This document shows, piece after piece, positions 1 to 8,027 of a stretch of DNA of 64,000 nucleotides. The notes under the pieces are model-generated. The model saw only the letters and a program-made list of their open reading frames with translations, was not told where the DNA came from and ran no database searches. The stretch is from assembly GCF_026810505.1 (NCBI RefSeq), contig NZ_CP101750.1, forward strand, positions 6,746,515 through 6,810,514, read 5' to 3'. This DNA is from Streptomyces sp. Je 1-369 (GTDB lineage: Bacteria; Actinomycetota; Actinomycetes; Streptomycetales; Streptomycetaceae). Every line of letters starts with the position of its first letter. Positions within the stretch are counted from its first letter, which is position 1. Both the position numbers and the translations under genes were made by a program.

Positions 1-1554
1 GAACACCACGAACTCGGCGGGCTTGACCGGCGCGATGCCGATCTCGCAGACGACCCGGCCGAGGTCGACCGACTCCGGAGGGTTGGTCTCCGCGTCGCAC
101 TTCACGTAGAAGGCGTCCTCGGGACGCGCGCCGAAGAGGGCACCCGAACGCCACTCGTTGACGAGGAACGCCGAGACGTTGCGGCGGATACGCGCCCACA
201 GGGCGTGGTCGTTCGGCTCGAACACCACCCACTGGGTGCCGATGAGGATCGACTCTTCGAGGTAGTTGAAGTAGCGGCGCACGTTCAGGTAGCGCCACGC
301 CGGGTCGGACGCCATCGTGCGCGCGCCCCACACGCGGATGCCGCGGCCCGGGAACGCGCGGATGCAGTTCACACCGATCGGGTTGAGCAGGTCCTGCTCA
401 CCGCGGGTGATCTGCAGCTCCAGGTCGACCGCGCCGCGCACGATCTCGTTGGCCGGCGCCTTGTGCACACCGCGCTCGGCGTCGTTGCGCGCCCAGATGC
501 CCGCCATGTGGCCGGACGGCGGCACGACCACCGACTGACCGGACGCCGGGTCGAAGGACTTGATCCAGGGGTAGTAGAGGGCGGCGTAGCGCGAGTCGTA
601 GCCGGCCAGCTCCTGGCGCCACTGCCGGACCTGGCGGGCGTTCAGCGACGGCGGCGGGTCGATGATGGCCATCCGGTCGCCCATCAGCTCACAGTGCGAG
701 ATGAGGCCGAGCTGGACCGCCTTGACCTGCTCCTCGTCGATGATGCCCTGCTGGTAGGCGGCCATCAGGTCGGGCACCGCGACCATGTTGATCTCGTCGA
801 GGGCCTCCAGGCCGCCGAAGCCGGTGCGGTCCGAGGAGTCGCCGATGAACTGGGCGGTCTCGATGCGCGACACCTGGCCGTTCGAGGCGGGCACGGCGGG
901 GGTGGCGGGCGTCGGCGGGGCCAGCGTCACGGTCTGCGCGTCGGGCTTGGCGAGCTGCCCGCCGGCCGTGGAGGCCTCCTCCAGGGCGATCGTCTTGGAC
1001 CGCTGCCTGACCTGCGTGACCACGTAGTTGCGGGCGGTCTTCTTCGCGCTGACGTCGAAGTTCTCGACGACCTTGTCGCCGTCCTTGACGATCAGCTTGA
1101 AGCGGTCGGCGGCGCCCTCGCCCTCGCCGTCCTGCACCTCGACGGTCAGCGCGCCGCCGTCCGTGGTGCCCGCCGTGATCGCCGACACCGTGAACGCGCC
1201 GAGCGCCACGGGCTCGCCCGCGGTGAGCTCCTTGGGGGCCTGCGCCTGCGTCTGCTGCGCGGGGGCCTGCTGCTGCGGCTCGGTCGCGTCAGTGCCGCCG
1301 ACGCGCACGACGTACGCGGCGCTGCCGCCGTTGTTGAAGAACCCGTACACGGAGTGCGCCAGGTAGTACCCGTCCGTGAACTCGCCGAACGCGGCCACAT
1401 ACTGCGACCAGTTGGTCACCAGCGTCGGCTCGTTGAGCGGTCCCCGCGGTGCAAGGCCGACGAAGGCCGCGACGGAGGTGCCGACGCCTTCGATGGGACG
1501 CGAACCGCTGGCGACTTCCTCGATGTAGACGCCGGGGGACAGGTAGTTGGGCAT
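1..1554 (-). CDS. Contractile injection system tail sheath protein (3' end outside window)
   Basis: This is a phage-tail-sheath family protein, the contractile outer tube of an eCIS/phage-tail-like particle. The N-terminus reads MPNYLSPGVYIEEV, the hallmark opening of tail sheaths, followed by a conserved first domain (GVGTSVAAFVGLAPRG, near residues 23-38). A variable Gln/Ala- and Thr-rich insertion occupies about residues 75-215. The conserved C-terminal half includes a GIRVWGARTMASD segment and a WVVFEPND segment. The 518 visible residues are nearly the whole protein; only the last few codons are missing. The ATG is preceded by GGAG ten bases upstream. It is divergent from the SARP regulator. 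With the AAA+ and DUF4255 genes nearby and no lysis, portal or terminase genes, it belongs to an eCIS rather than a prophage. Streptomyces eCIS particles are reported to be cytoplasmic and linked to stress-induced cell death; applying that here is inference. Confidence 0.93.
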   Translation of the reverse strand, partial: MPNYLSPGVYIEEVASGSRPIEGVGTSVAAFVGLAPRGPLNEPTLVTNWSQYVAAFGEFTDGYYLAHSVYGFFNNGGSAAYVVRVGGTDATEPQQQAPAQQTQAQAPKELTAGEPVALGAFTVSAITAGTTDGGALTVEVQDGEGEGAADRFKLIVKDGDKVVENFDVSAKKTARNYVVTQVRQRSKTIALEEASTAGGQLAKPDAQTVTLAPPTPATPAVPASNGQVSRIETAQFIGDSSDRTGFGGLEALDEINMVAVPDLMAAYQQGIIDEEQVKAVQLGLISHCELMGDRMAIIDPPPSLNARQVRQWRQELAGYDSRYAALYYPWIKSFDPASGQSVVVPPSGHMAGIWARNDAERGVHKAPANEIVRGAVDLELQITRGEQDLLNPIGVNCIRAFPGRGIRVWGARTMASDPAWRYLNVRRYFNYLEESILIGTQWVVFEPNDHALWARIRRNVSAFLVNEWRSGALFGARPEDAFYVKCDAETNPPESVDLGRVVCEIGIAPVKPAEFVVF

Positions 1555-2129
1555 GCTGCTGTGCTCCAAGGCTCGAGGGGTGGCGAGGGTGTGGCGGGCG
1601 GACCGGCGATGCGCCGGTGCGGCTGCCGCTCGTTCCCCCTGTGTGCCGGCCGTGTGCCGGTCCCCGCTGGTTCGTACCTTGTCGACGGTGCCTCACGCGC
1701 GGGCCGGTGCGTAGAGACGGAAGGACGTCAGTGAGGGCAGATGCCGCTGCCCGTTCAGCCGTCGGGCGGACGCGGCCGACCTGAGTGTTCGCGGTGGCGG
1801 CCGGAGCTACCCGGCCGGTGCGGGGCGCGTTGCCCGTCCGATCATCGGCCCGGGGGCGGAGGGCAGTCCGGGGCGGTCGAGGGCAGGGTTGGCGGGAGGG
1901 GTGTGGGGGCGTTCCGTGCGGGGTAAGGCCGAATGTGAATGGTCGGTGGCGCATATGCCCCGCCCCGGGTGCCCGGCACGTCAACACCTGGTCAACAAGG
2001 TGTCGCAAGTGACCCGCACGAGTCGGGGGACTCTCGGGGCTGACGTAACGTTTGGTGCGTACGGCCATCCGTGGCGCGTACGAACGGGCACTTCGCGGTG
2101 CGTCACAGGGCAAGGGGTACGGGCTGACA
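1555..2129. promoter_or_regulatory. Divergent intergenic region, sheath / SARP regulator
   Basis: This gene-free stretch of 575 bp separates the sheath gene (minus) and the large SARP gene (plus), so it should carry both promoters. Short open frames in it have no convincing start or domain. The notable structures are a GTCAACA direct repeat (1980-1997) and an overlapping dyad, ACACCT-N8-AGGTGT (1984-2003). A CATATG hexamer at 1952-1957 could act as a -10 for the sheath direction, but its spacing to the nearest TTGACG on that strand is about 21 bp, longer than usual. Confidence 0.6.
1980..1997. promoter_or_regulatory. Candidate SARP operator: GTCAACA heptamer repeat, 11-bp period
   Basis: GTCAACA occurs at 1980-1986 and again at 1991-1997, separated by four bases, so the repeat period is 11 bp. 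SARP activators classically bind heptameric direct repeats spaced 11 bp apart near the -35 region. The site lies about 130 bp upstream of a SARP gene and in front of the sheath gene. Which promoter it serves is not decided by the sequence. Confidence 0.5.
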
Positions 2130-5100
2130 ATGCGGGGCGACGCGGGCGGCCGCACGGGCCGGGACGGCGGGAGCGGGGCCGACCGGGCCGACCGGGGTGA
2201 CCTGGGCGGGCCGTTGTGGTTCCAGGTCCTCGGGCCGGTGCGGGCCTGGCGCGACGGGCAGGCCCTGACGCTCGGATCGCCGCAGCAGCGTGCGACGCTG
2301 GCCGCGCTGCTGCTGCGCGGTGGCCGGCCGGTGTCGGCTGCGGAGCTGGTGGACGCGCTGTGGGACGAGTCGCCGCCGCCGCGCGCGATCGGCACGCTGC
2401 GTACGTACGTGTCCCGGCTGCGCGGCCTCCTCGAACCGGACCGGCGTGCTCGCGAGCCCGCGCGGATCCTGGTGTCGGCGGGCGACGGCTACGCCCTGCG
2501 CGTGCCGCGCGGCGCGCTCGACGCGAGCGAGCTGGAGGACCACGTCGCCGCGGCGCGTTCGCTGCGCGGTGCGGGTGAACTCGCGGACGCCTACGCCGAG
2601 TTGACGGCTGCGCTCGCGCTCTCCGACGGGGCGCCGCTGGCCGGACTGCCTGGGCCGTACGCGCGGCGTCAGCGGGACCGGCTCACCGAGCTCTCCGTCA
2701 CCGCGCAGGAGGAGTTCTTCGCCTGCGCGCTCGAACTCGGCTGCCACGGCGAGACGATCGCTCCCCTCAGCGTCTTCGCCGCCGAACACCCACTGCGCGA
2801 GCGCGCCCAGGCCCTGCTCATGCTCGCCCTGCACCGGGGCGGCCGCCGTGCGGACGCGCTCGCGGCGTACGACACGACGCGCCGCACGCTCGCGAGGGAA
2901 CTCGGCGTCGACCCGGGCAAGGAACTCGCCACGCTCCACACCGCGCTCCTCCAGGGCACACCCCTGCCCCCCGCGGCCCTCCCGTGGCCCGGCGCCGGGC
3001 CCTCCGCGCATATGGCGCGGCCCGGTACGGCGATCGGCGCGGCGTCGGGCGTGGCATCCGGGGCGGTGTCTGGCGGGGCGGTTTCTGGCGGGGCGCCTGG
3101 TGAGGCGGTGTCTGGCGGGGCGCCTGGTGGGGTACCTGGTGGGGCGCTCGGCACGGCAACCGGCGCCGTGCCCGACGGGCAGACCGACGGGGCCCGGGGC
3201 AGGGCAACCGGCCCGGGGGCCGGAGGGGTATCCGGTGTGGCACCGGGTGCGGTGTCCGGCATGGCGCTGGGTGCGGTGTCCGGCTGGGCAGGCGGTGCGG
3301 TGTCCGGTGTGGCGCCGGGTGCGGTGTCCGGCTCGGCCACCGGGGCGGTGTCCGGCGTGGCGCCGGGTGCGATGCCCGGCCCGGCCACCGGGGCGGTGTC
3401 CGGCATGGCGCCGGGTGCGGTGTCCGGCTGGGCAGGCGGGGCGGTGTCCGGTGTGGCGCCGGGTGCGGTGTCCGGCTCGGCCACCGGGGCGTTGCCCGGC
3501 ATGGCACCGGGTGCGGTGCCCGGCTGGGGAGGCGGGGCGGTGTCCGGCTCGGCCACCGAGGCGGTGTCCGGTGTGGCGCCGGGTGTGGTGTCCGGCTCGG
3601 CGACCGGCGCGTTGCCCGGCGTGGCGCCGGGTGCGATGCCCGGCCCGGCCACCGGGGCGTTGCCCGGCATGGCACCGGGTGCGGTGTCCGGCTCGGCAGG
3701 CGGGGCGGTGTCCGGCATGGCGCCGGGTCCGGTGTCCGGCCCGGCACCCGCCGCGCTTCCCCACACGGCACCCGTCACGCCGCCCCCCACGCCCCCCGGC
3801 GCAGAACCCCGTCTCGAAGCCCTCACCCCCATACCCGTCACCCCGCCCACATCCTCATCACCCACATCCTCATCACCCACATCCCCATCACCCACATCCC
3901 CATCACCCACACCCACACCCCCATCACCCCCACCCCTGACCGACCCCGCAGACCTGACCGCCCGCCCCCTCCCCCTGAACACCCCCACCCCCCTGCACGG
4001 AGCCGTCCCCAGCCCCGTCCGTACCGTCGCCGATCGCCTCACCCCCGCGCAGCTCCTCCCCGACGTGCCCGACTTCGCGGGGCGGGAGGTCGAGGCGCGG
4101 TTGTTGGCCGAGACGCTGCGGTCCGCCGCCTCCGGCAGCACGATGGCCGTGGCCACGCTCACCGGGCTCGGCGGCGTCGGCAAGACCGCGCTCGCCGTGC
4201 ACGTCGCCCACGCCTTACGGGACGAGTTCCCCGACGGGCAGCTCTACGTCGACCTGCGCGGCGCCGACGCCGCGCCCGGCGTCGACAGCGGCAGCGCGCT
4301 CACCGGGTTCCTGCGCGCGCTCGGCATCCCCGAGAGCGCCGTCCCCGACGGGCTCGACCAGCAGACCGCCCTCTACCGCTCGCTCCTCGCGGGACGCCGC
4401 GTTCTCGTGTTCCTCGACAACGCGCGCGACACCGCGCAGGTGCGCCCGCTGCTGCCCGGCGCGCCCGGCTGCGCCGTCCTGGTGACCAGCCGCTCGCGGA
4501 CCATCACCCTGCCCGGCGCGCGCCTCGTCGACGTCGAGGCGATGGACGAGCGACAGGCGCTCGGCCTGCTCAACGCCATGCTCGGCGCGGAGCGCGTGGC
4601 CGCGGAACGGGACGCCGCACGCGAACTCGTCGCCGTCTGCGGCGGGCTGCCCCTCGCCGTCCGTATCGCCGCCGCCCGCCTGGCCGCACGGCCGGGACGC
4701 CCCATGGCCGACCTGGTGGCACGGCTGCGCGACGAGCGACGCAGGCTGGACGAGCTGCGGGTGGACGACCTGGGCGTCGAGGCCACCTTCCGGCTCGGGT
4801 ACGAGGCCTTGGAGCCTGGCCTCGCCCGTGCCTTCCGCATGGTCTCGCTCTGCTACATGCCGTCCTTCTGCCGCGGTGCCGCGGGCGCCCTGCTCGGCGT
4901 CGACGAGGAGGAGGCGGAGCGCGCGGTGGAACGGCTGGTCGACGCGGGTCTCATGGAGCTGCACGGCGAGGACCGCTACCGCTTCCACGACCTGGTGCGG
5001 CTCTTCGCGCGCCGCCAGTGCGAGCTGCGCGAGAGCGCGGCGGAACGCGCCGCCGCCCGCCTGCGCTTCCTCGACTACGTCCTGGCCACCGTCATCACCG

Positions 5101-6290
5101 CGATCCGCCGTACGAAGCCGCACAGCGTGCTCCCCGAGCTGCTGCACCGGCCCGCGTCCGCGGGCAAGGCGCTGCCCGACGAGGCCGCCGCGCACGACTG
5201 GCTGGTCGTCGCACACTCCCGGCTGTGCGACGCGGCGGAGAACGCGCTGCGACACGTACCGGACGAGGCGGAGGAGTCGGAGGAGCCGGAGGAAGCCCCT
5301 GGTGAGGGCGGGTCCAATGCGCCCCACGCGCCCCACCCGGCCAACACCCCCACCCCACCCGGCCTCCGCCCCGTCGTCGACCTCCTCACCGCCTGGTCCC
5401 ACCTCGTCGCGGGCACCGCTCGCCACCGCGACCTGGAGCCGCTCGCCGAACTCGCCCTGCGCACGGCCCGTCGGCACGGCGACGACCGGTCGGCCGCCCG
5501 CGCGCTGCGGCTGCTCGGTGCCCCGCACTACGGCACCGAGACATACGGCCGCGCCGAGCACGCGCTCCGCGAGAGCCTGCACCTGGCCGCGGGCTGCGGC
5601 GACCTCCTCGTCGGTGCCGAGGGCAGCCACGAGCTGGCCATCGTCCTCATGGGCACGGGCCGGTTCGCGATGGCCCTTGAGCAACTGCGCCTGGCGTACG
5701 CGAGATTCGGCGCGCTCGGCGGGCACGACGACCGGATCCGCATCCTGTCGCACATGGCCCGCGCGTACGTCGCGCTGGGCCGCCGCCCGGCGGCGGACAC
5801 CGCGATCGACGAGGCGGTGCGGCAGGCCCGGCGCTCGGGCAGCACGCACACGCTCGCGCACGTCCTCTACCAGGCGGGCTGCGCGCTGCTCGCGGACGGC
5901 AGGGCGGACGCGGGGGCGGAGCAGTTGCGCGAGGCGCAGCGGCTGCACGGCAGGGCCCGCAACCCGCGCTGGGAGGCGCTGTGCTGGGCCCGTCTCGCCT
6001 ACTGCGAGCTGGCGCAGGGCAGACCCGGCGAGGCCATCCGCTGCGCGGACGCGGCGCTCGCCGTCGAGGGCGAACTCGGCGACGCGTTCTGCCACGCGCT
6101 GGCGATGGCCGCGCGCGGGCGGGCGCTGCTCGCCCTCGGCGACCTCGAACGGGCCAGAGCCGCCCTGCGGATCGCACACCGCGTCATGGAACGGCGCGGC
6201 GCTCTGGAGGCCGACGAGATCGCCGCCCTGCTGTCCAAGTGGCGCCCACGCGCGGCGATCCACGGCCCGGTGCTCTCCGCGCACGGCTGA
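2130..6290 (+). CDS. Giant SARP-family regulator: DNA-binding / BTAD / repeat linker / NB-ARC / TPR
   Basis: An AfsR-like pathway regulator of 1386 residues, much longer than typical AfsR (about 990). It has an OmpR-type winged-helix DNA-binding domain (about 29-125) and a bacterial transcriptional activation domain (about 126-275). A 370-residue low-complexity linker follows, holding about twenty octapeptide repeats and a Thr/Ser/Pro stretch. The NB-ARC ATPase has Walker A GLGGVGKTA near residue 680, and TPR-like helices fill the last 330 residues. ATG 2130 was chosen because the SARP domain begins soon after; an upstream in-frame start at 2052 would add 26 residues. Codon 696 (4215-4217) is TTA, so translation should depend on the bldA leucyl-tRNA. 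Its place beside the sheath gene suggests it controls the eCIS locus; this is inference. Confidence 0.9.
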   Translation: MRGDAGGRTGRDGGSGADRADRGDLGGPLWFQVLGPVRAWRDGQALTLGSPQQRATLAALLLRGGRPVSAAELVDALWDESPPPRAIGTLRTYVSRLRGLLEPDRRAREPARILVSAGDGYALRVPRGALDASELEDHVAAARSLRGAGELADAYAELTAALALSDGAPLAGLPGPYARRQRDRLTELSVTAQEEFFACALELGCHGETIAPLSVFAAEHPLRERAQALLMLALHRGGRRADALAAYDTTRRTLARELGVDPGKELATLHTALLQGTPLPPAALPWPGAGPSAHMARPGTAIGAASGVASGAVSGGAVSGGAPGEAVSGGAPGGVPGGALGTATGAVPDGQTDGARGRATGPGAGGVSGVAPGAVSGMALGAVSGWAGGAVSGVAPGAVSGSATGAVSGVAPGAMPGPATGAVSGMAPGAVSGWAGGAVSGVAPGAVSGSATGALPGMAPGAVPGWGGGAVSGSATEAVSGVAPGVVSGSATGALPGVAPGAMPGPATGALPGMAPGAVSGSAGGAVSGMAPGPVSGPAPAALPHTAPVTPPPTPPGAEPRLEALTPIPVTPPTSSSPTSSSPTSPSPTSPSPTPTPPSPPPLTDPADLTARPLPLNTPTPLHGAVPSPVRTVADRLTPAQLLPDVPDFAGREVEARLLAETLRSAASGSTMAVATLTGLGGVGKTALAVHVAHALRDEFPDGQLYVDLRGADAAPGVDSGSALTGFLRALGIPESAVPDGLDQQTALYRSLLAGRRVLVFLDNARDTAQVRPLLPGAPGCAVLVTSRSRTITLPGARLVDVEAMDERQALGLLNAMLGAERVAAERDAARELVAVCGGLPLAVRIAAARLAARPGRPMADLVARLRDERRRLDELRVDDLGVEATFRLGYEALEPGLARAFRMVSLCYMPSFCRGAAGALLGVDEEEAERAVERLVDAGLMELHGEDRYRFHDLVRLFARRQCELRESAAERAAARLRFLDYVLATVITAIRRTKPHSVLPELLHRPASAGKALPDEAAAHDWLVVAHSRLCDAAENALRHVPDEAEESEEPEEAPGEGGSNAPHAPHPANTPTPPGLRPVVDLLTAWSHLVAGTARHRDLEPLAELALRTARRHGDDRSAARALRLLGAPHYGTETYGRAEHALRESLHLAAGCGDLLVGAEGSHELAIVLMGTGRFAMALEQLRLAYARFGALGGHDDRIRILSHMARAYVALGRRPAADTAIDEAVRQARRSGSTHTLAHVLYQAGCALLADGRADAGAEQLREAQRLHGRARNPRWEALCWARLAYCELAQGRPGEAIRCADAALAVEGELGDAFCHALAMAARGRALLALGDLERARAALRIAHRVMERRGALEADEIAALLSKWRPRAAIHGPVLSAHG
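3211..3750 (+). repeat. In-frame 24-bp tandem repeats (octapeptide GAVSGxAx) in the SARP gene
   Basis: About 22 degenerate copies of a 24-bp unit encode variants such as GAVSGVAP, GAVSGSAT, GAMPGPAT, GAVSGWAG and GALPGMAP. The frame stays open throughout. Codons vary little between copies, with recurring gcggtgtccggc blocks, which suggests expansion by slippage or unequal recombination. The array lies in the linker between the BTAD and NB-ARC domains. Confidence 0.88.
3845..3935 (+). repeat. 15-bp tandem repeats coding a Thr/Ser/Pro linker
   Basis: Repeated acatcctcatcaccc / acatccccatcaccc units encode TSSSP and TSPSP pentapeptides, ending in a proline run. They form the second low-complexity block of the SARP linker, just before the NB-ARC domain. 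Confidence 0.8.
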
Positions 6291-6395
6291 GAGCACAGGG
6301 CCGCGCGGCTCCCGTCCGCGAGGGCAGCCGGGCCTGCCCTTGACGTCGCCCTTTCGTACAAGGAGAGAGCCGGAGGCGGGCTCTACCGTGCCCGT

Positions 6396-8027
6396 ATGAC
6401 GTGGTGGAACTCCCTTGACCCGGCCGCGGTGACCGTTGACCCCGGTGGCCGGGCGACCGTGCGGCTTCGCGTACGCAATACGGGAGACACCGTCGAGGAG
6501 TACCGCCTCGGGGTCGTCGGCGCCGCCGCCGGCTGGTCCCGTGTCGAGCCCGACGTGCTGCGGCTCTACCCCGGCAGCGAGGGCACCGCCGAGATCTCCT
6601 TCGCGCCGCCCCGCTCGCCCGACGCGGCCGCGGGACCCACGCCGTTCGGCATCCGCGTCGAGCCCCGGGAGAACCCCGAGGCCCGGGACGTGGTCGAGGG
6701 GCAGGTCACCGTCGCGCCCTTCACGGAGATCCGCGCCGAACTCCTGCCGCCCACCATCGCCGGACGCTTCCGCGGCCGCGCCTCCGTCGCCGTGGACAAC
6801 CTCGGCAACACCCCGCTGACGGCGGCCCTCACCCTCCGCGACGACGCGGGGCGCCTCGCCTTCGAGGTCGACCCCACCGCCGTACAAGTGGCGCCGGGGC
6901 GTGCCGCGTTCGCGAACCTGACCATCCGGCCGCAGCAGGTGCTGTGGACGGGGACCGGACAGGCGCATCCGCTCACCGTCTCCGTGCGCCGTTCGGGCGA
7001 CGAGCAGGGGCACGAACTGCCGGGCAGCTTCGATCAGCGGCCGGTCCTGCCCCGCAGGCTGCTCGCAGTCGGCGGCGTGCTCGCGGCGCTCGCCGTCGCG
7101 TCCGTCGTGGCGTGGCTGACCTACGCGCCCGACTTCGACGGCTCGGCGCGCGAGAACCAGGCGGCCGCCGCGCCCGCCGCCGTCCCGCAGGGCGGCGAGA
7201 AGGACAGACTCGACGACGCTCCGCCGCCTCCGAAGGAGAAGGCGGACGGCGGCGGCCGGGGCGGCACGGACTCGGGTTCGGGCGGCGCCGGTGGCGGTGG
7301 CGGAGCAAGCGGTGGCGGCTCCGGCGACGGCGGCTCTTCGGGCGGCGGCAGCAGTAAGAAGGAAGACGGTGGTGGCGGCGGTGGTGGCGGTGGCGAGGAG
7401 ACGGTGTCGGACGGCGGCAGCCGCAAGGCACGCACCGGACCACCCTGGCGCCGCGGCTACGCGCCGGACGTCGTCGTCGAGTACGCACAGCGCCGCCTCG
7501 CCGCCCTCGGTTCGAAGAATCCCTGCACGCTGACCGGCCACTGGACGCCCGGCGTCATCGACTCCAACACAGAGGCAAAACTCATCTGTTACCAGAAGGC
7601 CGTGGTCCGCACCGGCCAGAACTCCGGGAACAACACCGCTCAGATCTTCGAGACGGACGACGTGGGCACGCTGGGCCGTGCCACCCTCACCTCGCTGTGG
7701 GCGCAGGGCATCCGGCCCGACGCCGTGCGCTCCGGCGCCGACAGCTGGGAGGTCGTACAGCTCCAGGCGGCGTTCTGGTGGGCCTCGCAGGCCGGCATCA
7801 GCGACAAGGACCTGGACCGCGACCGGGCGTACGCCGAGCACGGCGTCGCCTACTTCAAGAACGGCCGTAGCGCACCCACCACGGCCAGGTACAACACCAA
7901 CACGGCGGCTCACATCAAGGAATACCAGGCCTCTGTCGGCCTCCCGGCGACCGGCAAGGCCGACAGCGCGACCCTGCGGGCCCTGGTCGGCGGCAGCGTC
8001 CACCACCCCGGCGTGACGGGGCGGTGA
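6396..8027 (+). CDS. eCIS-locus membrane protein: Ig-like N-domain, one TM, Gly-rich stalk, peptidoglycan-binding-like C-domain
   Basis: The protein has 543 residues. Residues 1-215 form two Ig-like beta domains (motif VRLRVRNTGDTVEEYRL). One hydrophobic helix (about 222-246, LAVGGVLAALAVASVVAWL) follows an arginine pair. Then comes a Gly/Ser/Lys stalk with poly-Gly (about 255-345). The C-terminal domain carries two peptidoglycan-binding-1-like units (YAQRRLAALG near the start, IKEYQASVGLPATGKAD near the end). With no signal peptide and arginines before the helix, the N-part should be cytosolic and the C-part should reach the wall. It precedes a paralogue with an overlapping GTGA. Such proteins are commonly called hydrolytic proteins in Streptomyces eCIS loci, but I see no catalytic motif. 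A role anchoring particles to the envelope, as reported for CisA, is a hypothesis. Confidence 0.8.
   Translation: MTWWNSLDPAAVTVDPGGRATVRLRVRNTGDTVEEYRLGVVGAAAGWSRVEPDVLRLYPGSEGTAEISFAPPRSPDAAAGPTPFGIRVEPRENPEARDVVEGQVTVAPFTEIRAELLPPTIAGRFRGRASVAVDNLGNTPLTAALTLRDDAGRLAFEVDPTAVQVAPGRAAFANLTIRPQQVLWTGTGQAHPLTVSVRRSGDEQGHELPGSFDQRPVLPRRLLAVGGVLAALAVASVVAWLTYAPDFDGSARENQAAAAPAAVPQGGEKDRLDDAPPPPKEKADGGGRGGTDSGSGGAGGGGGASGGGSGDGGSSGGGSSKKEDGGGGGGGGGEETVSDGGSRKARTGPPWRRGYAPDVVVEYAQRRLAALGSKNPCTLTGHWTPGVIDSNTEAKLICYQKAVVRTGQNSGNNTAQIFETDDVGTLGRATLTSLWAQGIRPDAVRSGADSWEVVQLQAAFWWASQAGISDKDLDRDRAYAEHGVAYFKNGRSAPTTARYNTNTAAHIKEYQASVGLPATGKADSATLRALVGGSVHHPGVTGR

Noticed and set aside
3211..3750. CRISPR-like tandem repeats
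   Set aside because: Units are in-frame, degenerate and have no unique spacers; they encode the octapeptide linker of the SARP protein. The 123-bp units at 51250-52233 are likewise coding.
6366..6384. AGAGCC-N7-GGCTCT hairpin before the 6396 gene as a translational switch
   Set aside because: The GGAGG it exposes is 19 bases from the ATG, too far for a ribosome-binding site; no support for regulation.
4215..8006. Very long open frame on the minus strand (over 1200 codons) opposite the SARP and first membrane-protein genes
   Set aside because: Antisense shadow of high-GC coding DNA: no recognisable domain, low-complexity Arg/Gly/Val composition, and the plus-strand genes have clear domains.
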